From positions 1 to 22,832 of the forward strand of contig UQIB01000032.1 in NCBI GenBank assembly GCA_900541015.1: a stretch of DNA of 22,832 nucleotides, in the 5' to 3' direction. Shown here one piece after another: positions 7,860 through 15,513 of this stretch. Source of the DNA: an uncultured Collinsella sp. (GTDB lineage Bacteria > Actinomycetota > Coriobacteriia > Coriobacteriales > Coriobacteriaceae). Position 1 is the stretch's first letter. Every line of letters starts with the position of its first letter. Below the pieces are notes generated by a model. The model saw only the letters and a list, made by a program, of their open reading frames with translations. It was not told where the DNA came from and did no database searches. Position numbers and translations under genes: made by a program.

Positions 7860-8080
7860 GCTGGTCAAAAAACATCAAATATGAGTACTGTTACCGATTT
7901 GGTAGCAGCAATTTTGGACTAATAAGGCCAGATATCAAGTCGAAATGGCGATGAATGCACGATTTTGATCTAACTGTTAGTCCTTATAATGGACATATGT
8001 TGCGTAACTTAAGCAAATACTGTCTTTTTATATGTTGCAAACAAAGTAGCAGTACTCATTTTTGCCATTTTTTGACCACG
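7860..8080. mobile_element. A+T-rich MITE-like element with terminal inverted repeats
   Basis: Arms 7862-7894 and 8046-8078 are inverted repeats matching at 28 of 33 positions; both begin TGGTCAAAAAA and end with GAGTACTG. The interior is visibly richer in A+T than the flanking genes and has no credible coding region. A GACCT pentamer sits two bases outside each arm (7855-7859 and 8081-8085), a possible target-site duplication. Inside are GGACTAA/TTAGTCC (7916-7922, 7977-7983), a direct repeat ATATGTTGC (7995-8003, 8030-8038) and a good -10 box TATAAT (7985-7990) with TTTTGA 16 bases upstream. It encodes no transposase, so mobility would depend on an enzyme elsewhere. It could instead be a structured regulatory region. 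Confidence 0.5.
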
Positions 8081-8102
8081 GACCTTGAAATAAGGGGTCC
8101 TT

Positions 8103-8130
8103 AGGGTTCGAATCCCATGCGCTGGGCCCA
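8103..8130 (+). pseudogene. tRNA 3'-end fragment (T-arm plus acceptor-like tail)
   Basis: GGGTTCGAATCCC is the T-arm consensus of a tRNA, and it is followed by GCTGGGCCCA, which resembles the 3' acceptor strand of a tRNA. No D-arm, anticodon arm or matching 5' acceptor strand is found upstream. It is therefore a fragment or decayed tRNA, or an att-type sequence left by an element integrated at a tRNA gene. It lies between the MITE-like element and the tRNA-Val terminator. Confidence 0.4.
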
Positions 8131-8133
8131 AAC

Positions 8134-8162
8134 AAAAAACGGTCCCCTTGCGAGGACCGTTT
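8134..8162 (-). terminator. Intrinsic terminator of tRNA-Val
   Basis: On the - strand a 9-bp perfect stem (8154-8162 with 8137-8145, 8-base loop) is followed by six T residues (complement of 8134-8139). It begins ten bases after the CCA end of tRNA-Val and is a textbook intrinsic terminator. Confidence 0.85.
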
Positions 8163-8171
8163 CCAATTCAG

Positions 8172-8247
8172 TGGTGGGCGATGAGGGATTCGAACCCCCA
8201 GCCTTGTGCGTGTAAAGCACCTGCGCTAACCGTTGCGCCAATCGCCC
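8172..8247 (-). tRNA. tRNA-Val, anticodon TAC
   Basis: The - strand gives a complete 76-base cloverleaf. The acceptor GGGCGAT pairs with ATCGCCC. The D-stem is GCGC/GCGC, and the anticodon loop TTTACAC carries TAC at 34-36. The T-arm is GGGGG-TTCGAAT-CCCTC with one G-T pair. The discriminator is A and CCA is encoded (8172-8174 on the + strand). The first pair of the anticodon stem is a G-A mismatch. It reads the GTA codon (and, if the wobble base is modified, other GTN). A terminator follows directly, so it is a single-gene transcript. Confidence 0.95.
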
Positions 8248-8257
8248 GTGCGGAGAG

Positions 8258-8263
8258 AGTATA
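8258..8263 (-). promoter_or_regulatory. -10 box of the tRNA-Val promoter
   Basis: On the - strand TATACT preceded by TGC (extended -10) lies ten bases before the tRNA 5' end. No good -35 is visible at 16-18 bases spacing, so the extended -10 probably does most of the work. Confidence 0.45.
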
Positions 8264-8377
8264 GCAAAACAATCGCCCCATTCACCTCATATCCATTAAA
8301 GGTAACTCGCGCGTGTCACAGCGGAGCTGATTCAGTTGAGATTGCCTGAACATTCCGCCCCTCTTTACGCCCTCGGG

Positions 8378-8383
8378 TATACT
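8378..8383 (+). promoter_or_regulatory. -10 box of the asnB promoter
   Basis: TATACT in the context GGTATACTCA, the same ten bases found at the tatA promoter. It lies about 50 bases before the asnB start. No convincing -35 hexamer is seen at the right distance. The 130 bases between this and tRNA-Val hold nothing else recognised, and there is no T-box leader. Confidence 0.4.
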
Positions 8384-8434
8384 CAAAAGCTACTGATTCG
8401 ATTTGATGCCCAGCAACAGCAGAGGGGATAGTAT

Positions 8435-10315
8435 ATGTGCGGTTTTGTCGGTTTTGTCGGTGGGACGGATAACCAATCCGAGGTGCTCACCAAGATGATG
8501 GACCGCATCGTCCATCGCGGTCCCGACATGGGCGGTCAGTTTATCGACGGCCGCGTTGCCCTCGGCTTCCGCCGCCTGTCGATCCTCGACCTGACCGAGG
8601 CTGGCGCCCAACCCATGGCCAACGAGGACGGTAGCGTCGTCATTGTCTTCAACGGCGAGATCTACAACTTCCAAGAACTCCGTTCCGAGCTCGAGGCCAA
8701 GGGCTACAAGTTCCACTGCGGCGCCGACACCGAGAGCCTCCTGCACGGCTACGAGGAGTGGGGCGAGGCCGTCCTCGATCGCCTGCGCGGTATGTACGCC
8801 TTCGTCATCTGGGACAAAAAGAAGAACAAGCTTTTTGGCGCCCGCGACATCTTTGGCATCAAGCCGCTTTACTACTATCCCATGGCCGATGCGGGCGACG
8901 GCGCTCCGGGCGTGCTCTTTGGTTCCGAGATCAAGAGCTTCCTGGACTACCCGCACTTCCACAAGGCGGTCAACAAAAAGGCTCTGCGTCCGTACATGAC
9001 GCTGCAGTATTCGGCAACCGAGGAGACCTTCTTCGAGGGTGTCTACAAGCTGCCGCCGGCGCACTACTTTACCGTCGATATCTCGACCGGCAAGATGAAC
9101 ATCGAGCGCTACTGGGATTGCGATTACTCTGCCGTCGAGAAGCCGTTCGAAGAGTATGTCGATGAGCTGGACGAGGTCGTGCACGAGAGCGTCGAGGCCC
9201 ATCGCATCGCCGACGTCAAGGTCGCGTCGTTCCTCTCCGGTGGCGTCGACTCCAGCTACATCGCCGCTTGCCTCATGCCCGACAAGACCTTCTCGGTGGG
9301 CTTTGACTACAAGAACTTTAACGAGACCAACTACGCCAAGGAGCTTTCCGATAAGCTCGGCGTCGAGAACGTTCGCAAGATGATTACCGCCGACGAGTTC
9401 TTCGGTGCGCTCGAGGACATCCAGTATCACATGGACGAGCCGCAGTCCAACCTGTCTTCCGTGCCGCTGTGGTTCTTGGCCGAGATGGCCCGCAAGGACG
9501 TTACCGTCGTGCTTTCGGGCGAAGGCGCCGACGAACTCTTTGGCGGCTACGCCTACTACGAGGATACGGTCCCGGTGCGCAAGTACAAAAAGATGGTGCC
9601 GCTGCCCATCCGTCGCGCGCTCGGTAACCTGGCGCTGCATATGCCGTACTTCAAGGGACATAACTTCCTGGTCAAGGGTGCCGAGATCCCCGAGAAGTCG
9701 TTCCTGGGACAGGCTCTGGTATGGCCGGAGCGCGAGGTCGACGGCGTGCTCAAGCCCGAGTACAACACCGGTGACGGCGCCTTCGAGCTTGCCGCTCCCA
9801 TCTACGCACGCGTGAAGGGTCAGCCCGAACTGGTCAAGAAGCAGTACCTGGACATGAACATGTGGCTCCCGGGCGACATTCTGCTCAAGGCCGACAAGAT
9901 GTGCATGGCGCACTCGCTGGAGCTGCGCGTGCCCTTCCTGGACCGCAAAGTCATGGAGTTCGCCGAGCACATTCCCGACCGCTACCGCATCAACGAGAAC
10001 GGCAACAAACAAGTACTCCGCCACGCTGCCAACAAGTCGCTGCCCGATGAGTGGGCCACCCGTCCCAAGGTGGGCTTCCCGGTGCCGATTGTCTACTGGC
10101 TGCGCGAGCAAAAGTGGTACGACTATGTCAAGGAGTACTTCACCGCGCCGTGGGCAAGCGAGTTCTTCGATACCGACGAGCTCATGCACCTGCTCGATCT
10201 GCACTTTGCGGGCAAGGGTGATTTCCAGCGCAAGATCTATACGCCGCTCGTGTTCCTAGTGTGGTACAAGCGCTTCTTTATCGGCGAGGGCCAGCCTTCT
10301 GTTCAGGCTGCCTAG
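8435..10315 (+). CDS. asnB: Asparagine synthetase (glutamine-hydrolysing)
   Basis: Makes asparagine from aspartate, glutamine and ATP. It has 626 residues, the length of the longer bacterial AsnB class. The start is fixed by the catalytic Cys2 (MCGFVGF), which becomes N-terminal after Met removal. The class II glutaminase domain spans about 1-210, with RVALGFRRLSILDL (40-53), NGEIYNF (73-79) and GADTE (96-100). The synthetase domain has the pyrophosphate loop SGGVDSS (268-274) and the later LSGEGADELFGGY motif. A terminator follows 26 bases after the stop, so it is probably a single-gene transcript. Related amidotransferases act in cell-wall or capsule modification, but all residues for a standard AsnB are present. 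Confidence 0.95.
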   Translation: MCGFVGFVGGTDNQSEVLTKMMDRIVHRGPDMGGQFIDGRVALGFRRLSILDLTEAGAQPMANEDGSVVIVFNGEIYNFQELRSELEAKGYKFHCGADTESLLHGYEEWGEAVLDRLRGMYAFVIWDKKKNKLFGARDIFGIKPLYYYPMADAGDGAPGVLFGSEIKSFLDYPHFHKAVNKKALRPYMTLQYSATEETFFEGVYKLPPAHYFTVDISTGKMNIERYWDCDYSAVEKPFEEYVDELDEVVHESVEAHRIADVKVASFLSGGVDSSYIAACLMPDKTFSVGFDYKNFNETNYAKELSDKLGVENVRKMITADEFFGALEDIQYHMDEPQSNLSSVPLWFLAEMARKDVTVVLSGEGADELFGGYAYYEDTVPVRKYKKMVPLPIRRALGNLALHMPYFKGHNFLVKGAEIPEKSFLGQALVWPEREVDGVLKPEYNTGDGAFELAAPIYARVKGQPELVKKQYLDMNMWLPGDILLKADKMCMAHSLELRVPFLDRKVMEFAEHIPDRYRINENGNKQVLRHAANKSLPDEWATRPKVGFPVPIVYWLREQKWYDYVKEYFTAPWASEFFDTDELMHLLDLHFAGKGDFQRKIYTPLVFLVWYKRFFIGEGQPSVQAA

Positions 10316-10340
10316 TCTCGGCCTACGAATGCCTGCGCGT

Positions 10341-10365
10341 AACGGCTCCTCCGGGAGCCGTTTTT
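10341..10365 (+). terminator. Intrinsic terminator of asnB
   Basis: AACGGCTCC (10341-10349) and GGAGCCGTT (10354-10362) form a perfect 9-bp stem with a 4-base loop. The run of T residues ends at 10365. Confidence 0.85.
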
Positions 10366-10427
10366 GCGCGAGCACGTTTCAGTTACTATGAAAACCGTCC
10401 CTGCCAAATGGCTGAGAAAGGTGAAAG

Positions 10428-11990
10428 ATGCACCATTCGGATTCCGCGACCGTGACCACGGTCGATACGCTTGCCAAGCTGCTCGATGTGTGCGGCGAGC
10501 TGCGCGCATCAGAGCAGGTTGACGAGCGTGCCGTGACCGGTTGCTCGTTTGATTCGCGCGCGGTCTCGGCAGGTGACGTGTTCTTCTGTAAAGGTGCTGC
10601 CTTTAAGCCCGCGTTTTTGAGCATGGCGCTCGATGCGGGCGCCGTCGCATTTGTGTGCGAGGAGTCACTGGTCGAGTCTCTGGAGTCGCTGGCGAAGGAG
10701 AGCGGTGCTGCGATGCTGGTTGTTGATAGCGTTCGCACGGCCATGGCCCTGTTGCCGCCGGAGGTCTATGACCGTCCCGACCACGACGTCAAGATCGTGG
10801 GCATCACCGGCACCAAGGGAAAGACCACGGCCGCTTTTATGCTCCAGTCCATCATCAAGGCGGCGGGCGAGTCCTGCGGCATGATCGGTTCGGTGAACAC
10901 CGACGATGGTATCGAGTGCTACGAGAGCACCAACACCACGCCCGAGGCCCCCGAGATCTGGCGCCATATCGCCAACTGTCGCACGTCCGGTCGCCAGTCC
11001 ATGGTCATGGAGGTCTCGAGCCAGGCGCTCAAGTACCAACGCGTCGAGAATCTGCCGTTTGACGTGGCGTGCTTCCTCAACATCGGCCGCGACCACATCT
11101 CGCCGATCGAACACCCCACGTTTGAGGATTATTTTGAGAGCAAACTCAGGATCTTTGACCAGGCAAAGACTGCCGTGGTGAATCTGGGCACCGAAGAGGT
11201 CGACCGTGTGCTGGAGGCAGCGTCGACGGCCGAGCGCTTGGTGACAGTTGGCGTCGAGCATCCCGAGGCGAGCCTGTGGGCGAGCGACGTACGCATGGTC
11301 GGCTTTAGCATCGAGTTCAACTTGCATGGCCTGTGTGCCGACGAGTCCGAGGCGGGGGAGAAGGTCCTGCTGGGCATCGCGGGCGACTTTAACGTGGAAA
11401 ACGCGCTGGTCGCTATCGCCGCCGCGCGCGAGATCGGCATCGGTATCGAGGCTATCAAGAAGGGCCTCTCCAAACTGCGTGTGCCGGGCCGTATGGAGGT
11501 CGTGGAGTCGAAGGACGGTCGCGTGATCTGCGTCGTCGACTATGCGCACAACCAGCTTTCGTTCCGTTCGCTTTTCTCGTCGGTCAAGCGCGCGTTTCCC
11601 GCTAGCCCCGTCATTGCGCTGTTTGGCGCTGCCGGCGGCAAGGCGCAGGAGCGCCGCGAGCAGCTTCCGCGCGAGGCCGCACCGTATTCCGACCTGATGA
11701 TCTTTGCCAACGAGGATCCAGCTCACGAGGACCCGATGAAGGTCTGTCGCGAGCTAGCCGAGCATGTTCCCGACGATACGCCGAACAAGATCATCCTCGA
11801 CCGCGAAGCCGCTGTGCATGCGGCGTTCAAGGCGGCGCGCGAGGAGTACGTCAACCCCGATGCTCCCACCATTGTCTTGCTGCTGGCAAAGGGTGACGAG
11901 GAGCTCATGCACGTGGGCGACGAGTTCGTGCCCATCGAGAGCGACCTTTCGTTGGCCAATCGCTTGATCGATGTTACGCAGTTTGACTAA
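10428..11990 (+). CDS. murE: MurE-type UDP-MurNAc-tripeptide ligase, non-DAP type
   Basis: ATP-dependent ligase of the Mur family adding the third residue to the peptidoglycan precursor UDP-MurNAc-Ala-Glu. It has 520 residues. Seen: an N-terminal uridine-binding domain (about 20-115) with GCSFDSRAV (39-47), the P-loop GITGTKGKTT (125-134), STNTTPEAPE (167-176), the EVSSQAL segment (195-201), NIGRDHI (218-224), and GRMEVV plus DYAHN (371-375) opening the C-terminal domain. The place of the meso-DAP-specific DNPR motif is taken by EDPA within NEDPAHEDP (428-436), so the arginine that reads the DAP carboxylate is missing. This points to lysine or ornithine as the added diamine. GAAAGGTGAAAG precedes the ATG. 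The exact substrate is inferred. Confidence 0.88.
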   Translation: MHHSDSATVTTVDTLAKLLDVCGELRASEQVDERAVTGCSFDSRAVSAGDVFFCKGAAFKPAFLSMALDAGAVAFVCEESLVESLESLAKESGAAMLVVDSVRTAMALLPPEVYDRPDHDVKIVGITGTKGKTTAAFMLQSIIKAAGESCGMIGSVNTDDGIECYESTNTTPEAPEIWRHIANCRTSGRQSMVMEVSSQALKYQRVENLPFDVACFLNIGRDHISPIEHPTFEDYFESKLRIFDQAKTAVVNLGTEEVDRVLEAASTAERLVTVGVEHPEASLWASDVRMVGFSIEFNLHGLCADESEAGEKVLLGIAGDFNVENALVAIAAAREIGIGIEAIKKGLSKLRVPGRMEVVESKDGRVICVVDYAHNQLSFRSLFSSVKRAFPASPVIALFGAAGGKAQERREQLPREAAPYSDLMIFANEDPAHEDPMKVCRELAEHVPDDTPNKIILDREAAVHAAFKAAREEYVNPDAPTIVLLLAKGDEELMHVGDEFVPIESDLSLANRLIDVTQFD

Positions 11991-12097
11991 TGAACCATGA
12001 TGGCGGCGGCGCCCTGAGTGCGCTGTCGCCATAAGCGTGTTCCCTCAATCAAAACATGCCGTCCAAGTCCAAACCCTTCTACGTAAACGGAGTAACC

Positions 12098-13009
12098 ATG
12101 TCCCACAACACCCTGCCGACCGTTGCCGAGCTTTCGGGCGAGATGCGCGAGCGCTTGGCCAAGGTCAAGTACGTCTTTACCGACCTGGATGCCACGATGC
12201 TTGCACCCGGCTCGTGCGTGCTGCGCGACAACGACGGCAACCCTTCGACCAAACTCGTCGAGGCCGTCGTGGCGCTCGCTCGCGCTGGTATTCAGGTGGT
12301 TCCCACCTCGGGCCGCAACCGTACCATGATCCACGAGGACGCGCGCGTGCTCGGCCTCAACTCCTACATCGGCGAGATGGGCGGCCTGGTCATGTACGAT
12401 CTCAAAGCCAACGATTGGGAGTATCTGACCGGCGACATGCCCTACGACCCCTCTTGCGGCCTCACGCCGCACCAGGTGATCGAGCAGACCGGCGTGTGCG
12501 AGAAGATCCTCGCCCGCTGGCCGCACAAGATCGAGTACCACAACGACATGTCGACCGGTTACAAATACCGTGAGGTCACCGTCGGCATGCGCGGCGATGT
12601 GCCCGACGATGAGGTTCAGGCCATCCTGGACGAGGCCGGCTGCGGTCTGATCTGGGCTTGCAACGGCCATCTGACTCACCTGTCCAAGCCGACGACGCTC
12701 GAGCTCGATCGCGTCGAGGACGGTCGTGCATTCAACATCAACCCCGCGGGTCTCAACAAGGGCGTTGCCATCGCGCGCTTCTGCGAGCACCTGGGGATCG
12801 AGCGCGAGGAGACGCTCGCGCTCGGCGATTCCGAGTCCGACTTCTACATGGCCGATCACGTGGGCACGTTCTGCCTGGTCGAGAATGGCCTGACGAGCGC
12901 CGGCGCGCCCGAGTTCCTGGCTGCCTGCGAGAACGCTTTCGTTACGCGCGGCAAAATTGTCGACGGTTGGGCGGCGACGGCAGAGCTGCTGGTCGCGGCG
13001 CGTTCGTAG
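12098..13009 (+). CDS. HAD-superfamily phosphatase (type IIB, Cof-like)
   Basis: Cytosolic magnesium-dependent phosphatase of unknown substrate, 303 residues. The ATG at 12098 is preferred because GGAG lies seven bases upstream; an in-frame ATG at 12056 has no such site. Seen: motif I FTDLDATM with the nucleophile Asp28 and Asp30, motif II in VPTSGRNR, a type II cap domain in the middle, then NKGVAIARF (motif III lysine) and motif IV GDSESDFYMAD. The cap and overall order fit the group of Cof, sucrose-phosphatase and mannosyl-3-phosphoglycerate phosphatase-like enzymes. It sits between murE and murI, 107 bases after murE, but a cell-wall role is not shown by the sequence. Confidence 0.85.
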   Translation: MSHNTLPTVAELSGEMRERLAKVKYVFTDLDATMLAPGSCVLRDNDGNPSTKLVEAVVALARAGIQVVPTSGRNRTMIHEDARVLGLNSYIGEMGGLVMYDLKANDWEYLTGDMPYDPSCGLTPHQVIEQTGVCEKILARWPHKIEYHNDMSTGYKYREVTVGMRGDVPDDEVQAILDEAGCGLIWACNGHLTHLSKPTTLELDRVEDGRAFNINPAGLNKGVAIARFCEHLGIEREETLALGDSESDFYMADHVGTFCLVENGLTSAGAPEFLAACENAFVTRGKIVDGWAATAELLVAARS

Positions 13010-13060
13010 CGCGGCGTCGCTGCACTTGGACATGTCTTTTCGAGAGAGACTGGTGAGGTA

Positions 13061-13945
13061 ATGTCCGATATCGAGAATCCGGCAGGCGACACGCGCCCGA
13101 TTGGCGTGTTCGATTCTGGTTTGGGCGGTCTGACGGTTGCGCGCGCGATTGCGACGGCGCTGCCGCACGAGTCCGTCTACTACTTTGGCGACACCAAGCG
13201 CTGCCCCTACGGCACGCGCACCGAGGATGAAGTGCGCTCGTTTGCGCTGCAGGCGGGTCGTTGGCTTTCGAAGCACGACGTCAAGATTATGGTCATCGCC
13301 TGCAACACGGCGACCGCTGCGGCCTTGCGTTTGGCCCAGCAGGTGCTCGACGTTCCCGTGATCGGCGTGATCGCGCCGGGTGCCCGTGCAGCAATCAACA
13401 GCACGCGTACGCGTCGCGTGGGCGTGCTCGCTACCAACCTCACTATTCGCTCGGGCGCCTACACGCGCGCCATTCAGGATCTAGATGCCGGCGTCGATGT
13501 ATACGGCTGTCCTGCCTCGAGCTTTGTCGAGGTTGTCGAACACGAGCTCGCCTCGGGTGCACATCTGCAGGAACAGTGGCTTGAGAACGAGGACATCTTC
13601 GATACGCCTGCCGTGCGTGCGCTGGTGGGTGCCACGGTTGAGCCGCTGCGCGACCACGGTATCGATACCGTGGTGCTCGGCTGTACGCATTTCCCGCTGT
13701 TGGTGGGACCTATCCGGCATGCGCTGGGGCCTGGGGTGCGCGTCGTGAGTTCCGCCGAGGAGACCACACGCGAGCTGACCGATATCCTCACGCGCCGCGA
13801 GCAGCTGGCGGGCGACGCCGCCGAGCCGCAGCATCGTTTTGCCACGACGGCCGATAACATTGCCGAGTTTGCGGTGGCGGGCAGCTTTATCTTTGGTCAG
13901 CCGCTCAAGAGCATCGAACATATCGATATCGATGAGCTGAAATAG
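13061..13945 (+). CDS. murI: Glutamate racemase
   Basis: Converts L-glutamate to the D-glutamate used in peptidoglycan, without cofactor. It has 294 residues. Seen: GVFDSGLGGLTVAR (15-28) with Asp18 and Ser19, the first catalytic cysteine Cys81 in ACNTATAA, and the second, Cys208, in VLGCTHFPLL. PYGTRT (49-54) is also typical. A GGTGAGG ribosome-binding site precedes the ATG. It is followed 54 bases later by rph; a murI-rph-rdgB order is common in actinobacteria. The C-terminus carries about 20 residues more than many MurI, ending in an acidic tail. Confidence 0.95.
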   Translation: MSDIENPAGDTRPIGVFDSGLGGLTVARAIATALPHESVYYFGDTKRCPYGTRTEDEVRSFALQAGRWLSKHDVKIMVIACNTATAAALRLAQQVLDVPVIGVIAPGARAAINSTRTRRVGVLATNLTIRSGAYTRAIQDLDAGVDVYGCPASSFVEVVEHELASGAHLQEQWLENEDIFDTPAVRALVGATVEPLRDHGIDTVVLGCTHFPLLVGPIRHALGPGVRVVSSAEETTRELTDILTRREQLAGDAAEPQHRFATTADNIAEFAVAGSFIFGQPLKSIEHIDIDELK

Positions 13946-13999
13946 ATGTAAGGCAGCCGCCAAAGCCTTCGCCACATATTTTGCCGAAAGGATATTTCT

Positions 14000-14725
14000 A
14001 TGGAGTACATGCAGGTCAACCGCGCCAACGGCCGCGCCGCCAACGAGTTGCGCCCCGTTAAGCTCACCCGTGGCGTCATGAAGCACGCCCACGGCTCGTG
14101 TTTGGCCGAGTTCGGTGACACGCGCGTGCTGTGCGCCGCCACTATCGAGGAGGGCGTGCCGGGCTGGCGAAAGGGAGCTAAGGCCGGCTGGGTGACCGCG
14201 GAATACGCCATGCTGCCGGCGTCGACCGGCAAGCGCTGCAAGCGCGAGCACGCCAACCGCAAGGGTCGCTCCATGGAGATCGAGCGCCTCATTGGCCGCA
14301 GCCTGCGTACCGTCGTCAACATGAAGGCGCTCGGCGAGTACACCGTCACCGTCGACTGCGATGTGATTCAGGCCGATGGCGGCACGCGTACAGCGAGCAT
14401 CACCGGCGCCTGGGTGGCGCTGCACGACGCCCTCGCCATGTGGGTCGAGGCGGGCAAGATCGAGCGCATCCCGCTTATCGGTCAGGTGGCTGCCATCTCC
14501 ATGGGCGTTGTCGACGGCAATACGCTGCTTGACCTCGATTATTCCGAGGACAGCCATGCCGAGGTCGACATGAACCTCGTCGCCACCGACACCGGTGAGA
14601 TGATCGAGCTCCAGGGCACCGGCGAGCAGGCGCCCTTCGACCGCAAACGCCTCAACGCCCTGCTCGACCTGGGCGACAAGGGTATCGCCGAGCTCATCGA
14701 GCTTCAGCGCCAAGCCATCGCCTAA
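14000..14725 (+). CDS. rph: Ribonuclease PH
   Basis: Phosphate-dependent 3' exoribonuclease that trims tRNA and other RNA 3' ends; a ring-forming hexamer. It has 241 residues, normal size, and a single RNase PH domain. Seen: LRPVKLTRGV near the N-terminus, EFGDTRVLCAATIE (37-50), KGRSMEIERLIGRSLR (88-103) and the signature CDVIQADGGTRTASITGA (120-137). A GAAAGG site lies upstream. Its stop codon TAA is the first part of a palindromic REP-like sequence (14724-14760). Confidence 0.96.
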   Translation: MEYMQVNRANGRAANELRPVKLTRGVMKHAHGSCLAEFGDTRVLCAATIEEGVPGWRKGAKAGWVTAEYAMLPASTGKRCKREHANRKGRSMEIERLIGRSLRTVVNMKALGEYTVTVDCDVIQADGGTRTASITGAWVALHDALAMWVEAGKIERIPLIGQVAAISMGVVDGNTLLDLDYSEDSHAEVDMNLVATDTGEMIELQGTGEQAPFDRKRLNALLDLGDKGIAELIELQRQAIA

Positions 14726-14760
14726 CCTGCCAAAAAGGGACAGGTTTATTTTGGTAGGTT
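14724..14760 (+). repeat. REP-like palindrome with GGGACAGGTT core, after rph
   Basis: Arms 14724-14735 and 14749-14760 pair at 11 of 12 positions. They enclose GGGACAGGTTTATTT (14737-14751). The same core in similar palindromic surroundings recurs at 22397-22429, with a weaker relative at 16025-16040 (GGGACGGGGTTTATTT). Such dispersed palindromes are usually REP-type sequences. The rest of the gap up to 14868 shows only the rdgB ribosome-binding site. Confidence 0.5.
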
Positions 14761-14868
14761 TTACCTGTGGAGACGTCTGGACACAAGACTGCCGTTGATT
14801 GAGAGGGGAGAGGCGGAGTCCCTCGTTGCCCTCGGCTCGGCATTGCTTTAGAGACAAGGAGGCCAGTC

Positions 14869-15510
14869 ATGGCACTTGAGAAGATTGACATCGACACCCT
14901 CGACCCGGCGGCGACCATCGTCGTGGCAACGGGCAACGCCCATAAGCTCACCGAGATCGAGGCCATTTTGGGCAAGGTCATGCCCGAGGTGCGCTTTGTG
15001 GCGCTCGGCCAGCTGGGTGATTTTGAGGATCCCGAGGAAAACGGCACGACGTTTTTGGAGAACGCCATCATCAAGGCCCAAGCCGCGGTTGAGGAGACGG
15101 GCCTTATGGCCATCGCCGACGATTCGGGCTTGGTCGTCGACGCGCTGGACGGTGAGCCCGGTGTGTATAGCGCGCGCTATGCGGGCGTGCACGGCGACGA
15201 TGCCGCCAACAACGCCAAGCTTCTCGTGAATCTGGAGGGCGTGGCCGACGAGGACCGCACTGCGCGCTTTATGAGCGTCGTCGCGCTCATCGACACGGAC
15301 GGTTTGGTCACCTATGGCGAGGGCGCCTGCGAGGGCGTTATCGCGCACGAGGGCCGCGGCGATCACGGCTTTGGCTACGACCCGCTGTTCCTGCCGGTCG
15401 ACACGCCGGGCAAGACCATGGCCGAGCTGACGGCTGACGAGAAGAACGCCATCAGCCATCGTTTCCACGCGCTCGAGCATCTGTCCGCCAAGCTGACGGG
15501 CGAGGAGTAG
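14869..15510 (+). CDS. rdgB: RdgB/HAM1-type XTP/dITP diphosphatase
   Basis: House-cleaning pyrophosphatase that removes non-canonical purine nucleotides (XTP, dITP) from the pool. It has 213 residues, with an extra N-terminal stretch of about 13 before the core. Seen: VVATGNAHKLTEIE (18-31), the ADDSGLVVDAL segment (83-93), GFGYDPLF (167-174) and the SHR motif (196-198). The start has AAGGAGG five bases upstream. Only three bases separate its stop from the dtd start, so the two are translationally coupled. Confidence 0.95.
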   Translation: MALEKIDIDTLDPAATIVVATGNAHKLTEIEAILGKVMPEVRFVALGQLGDFEDPEENGTTFLENAIIKAQAAVEETGLMAIADDSGLVVDALDGEPGVYSARYAGVHGDDAANNAKLLVNLEGVADEDRTARFMSVVALIDTDGLVTYGEGACEGVIAHEGRGDHGFGYDPLFLPVDTPGKTMAELTADEKNAISHRFHALEHLSAKLTGEE

Positions 15511-15513
15511 ACC

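Noticed and set aside
8045..8130. Complete tRNA on the + strand ending at GGGCCCA
   Set aside because: Only the T-arm and tail fit; no anticodon or D-arm could be folded from the upstream bases, which belong to the inverted-repeat arm.
7746..8434. CRISPR array or T-box leader in the gap before asnB
   Set aside because: No regularly spaced direct repeats were seen, and no T-box motif or specifier structure was recognised in the gap or the short asnB leader.
8390..10204. Long open frame (about 600 codons) on the - strand opposite asnB
   Set aside because: It mirrors asnB codon by codon, a usual effect of high-GC third positions. It shows no motifs or ribosome-binding site, and asnB is fully convincing.
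12000..12032. Hairpin after the murE-like gene (ATGGCG/CGCCAT with inner GCGC/GCGC) as a terminator
   Set aside because: The stem is interrupted by an unpaired internal loop and no T tract follows; left as an unproven structure.
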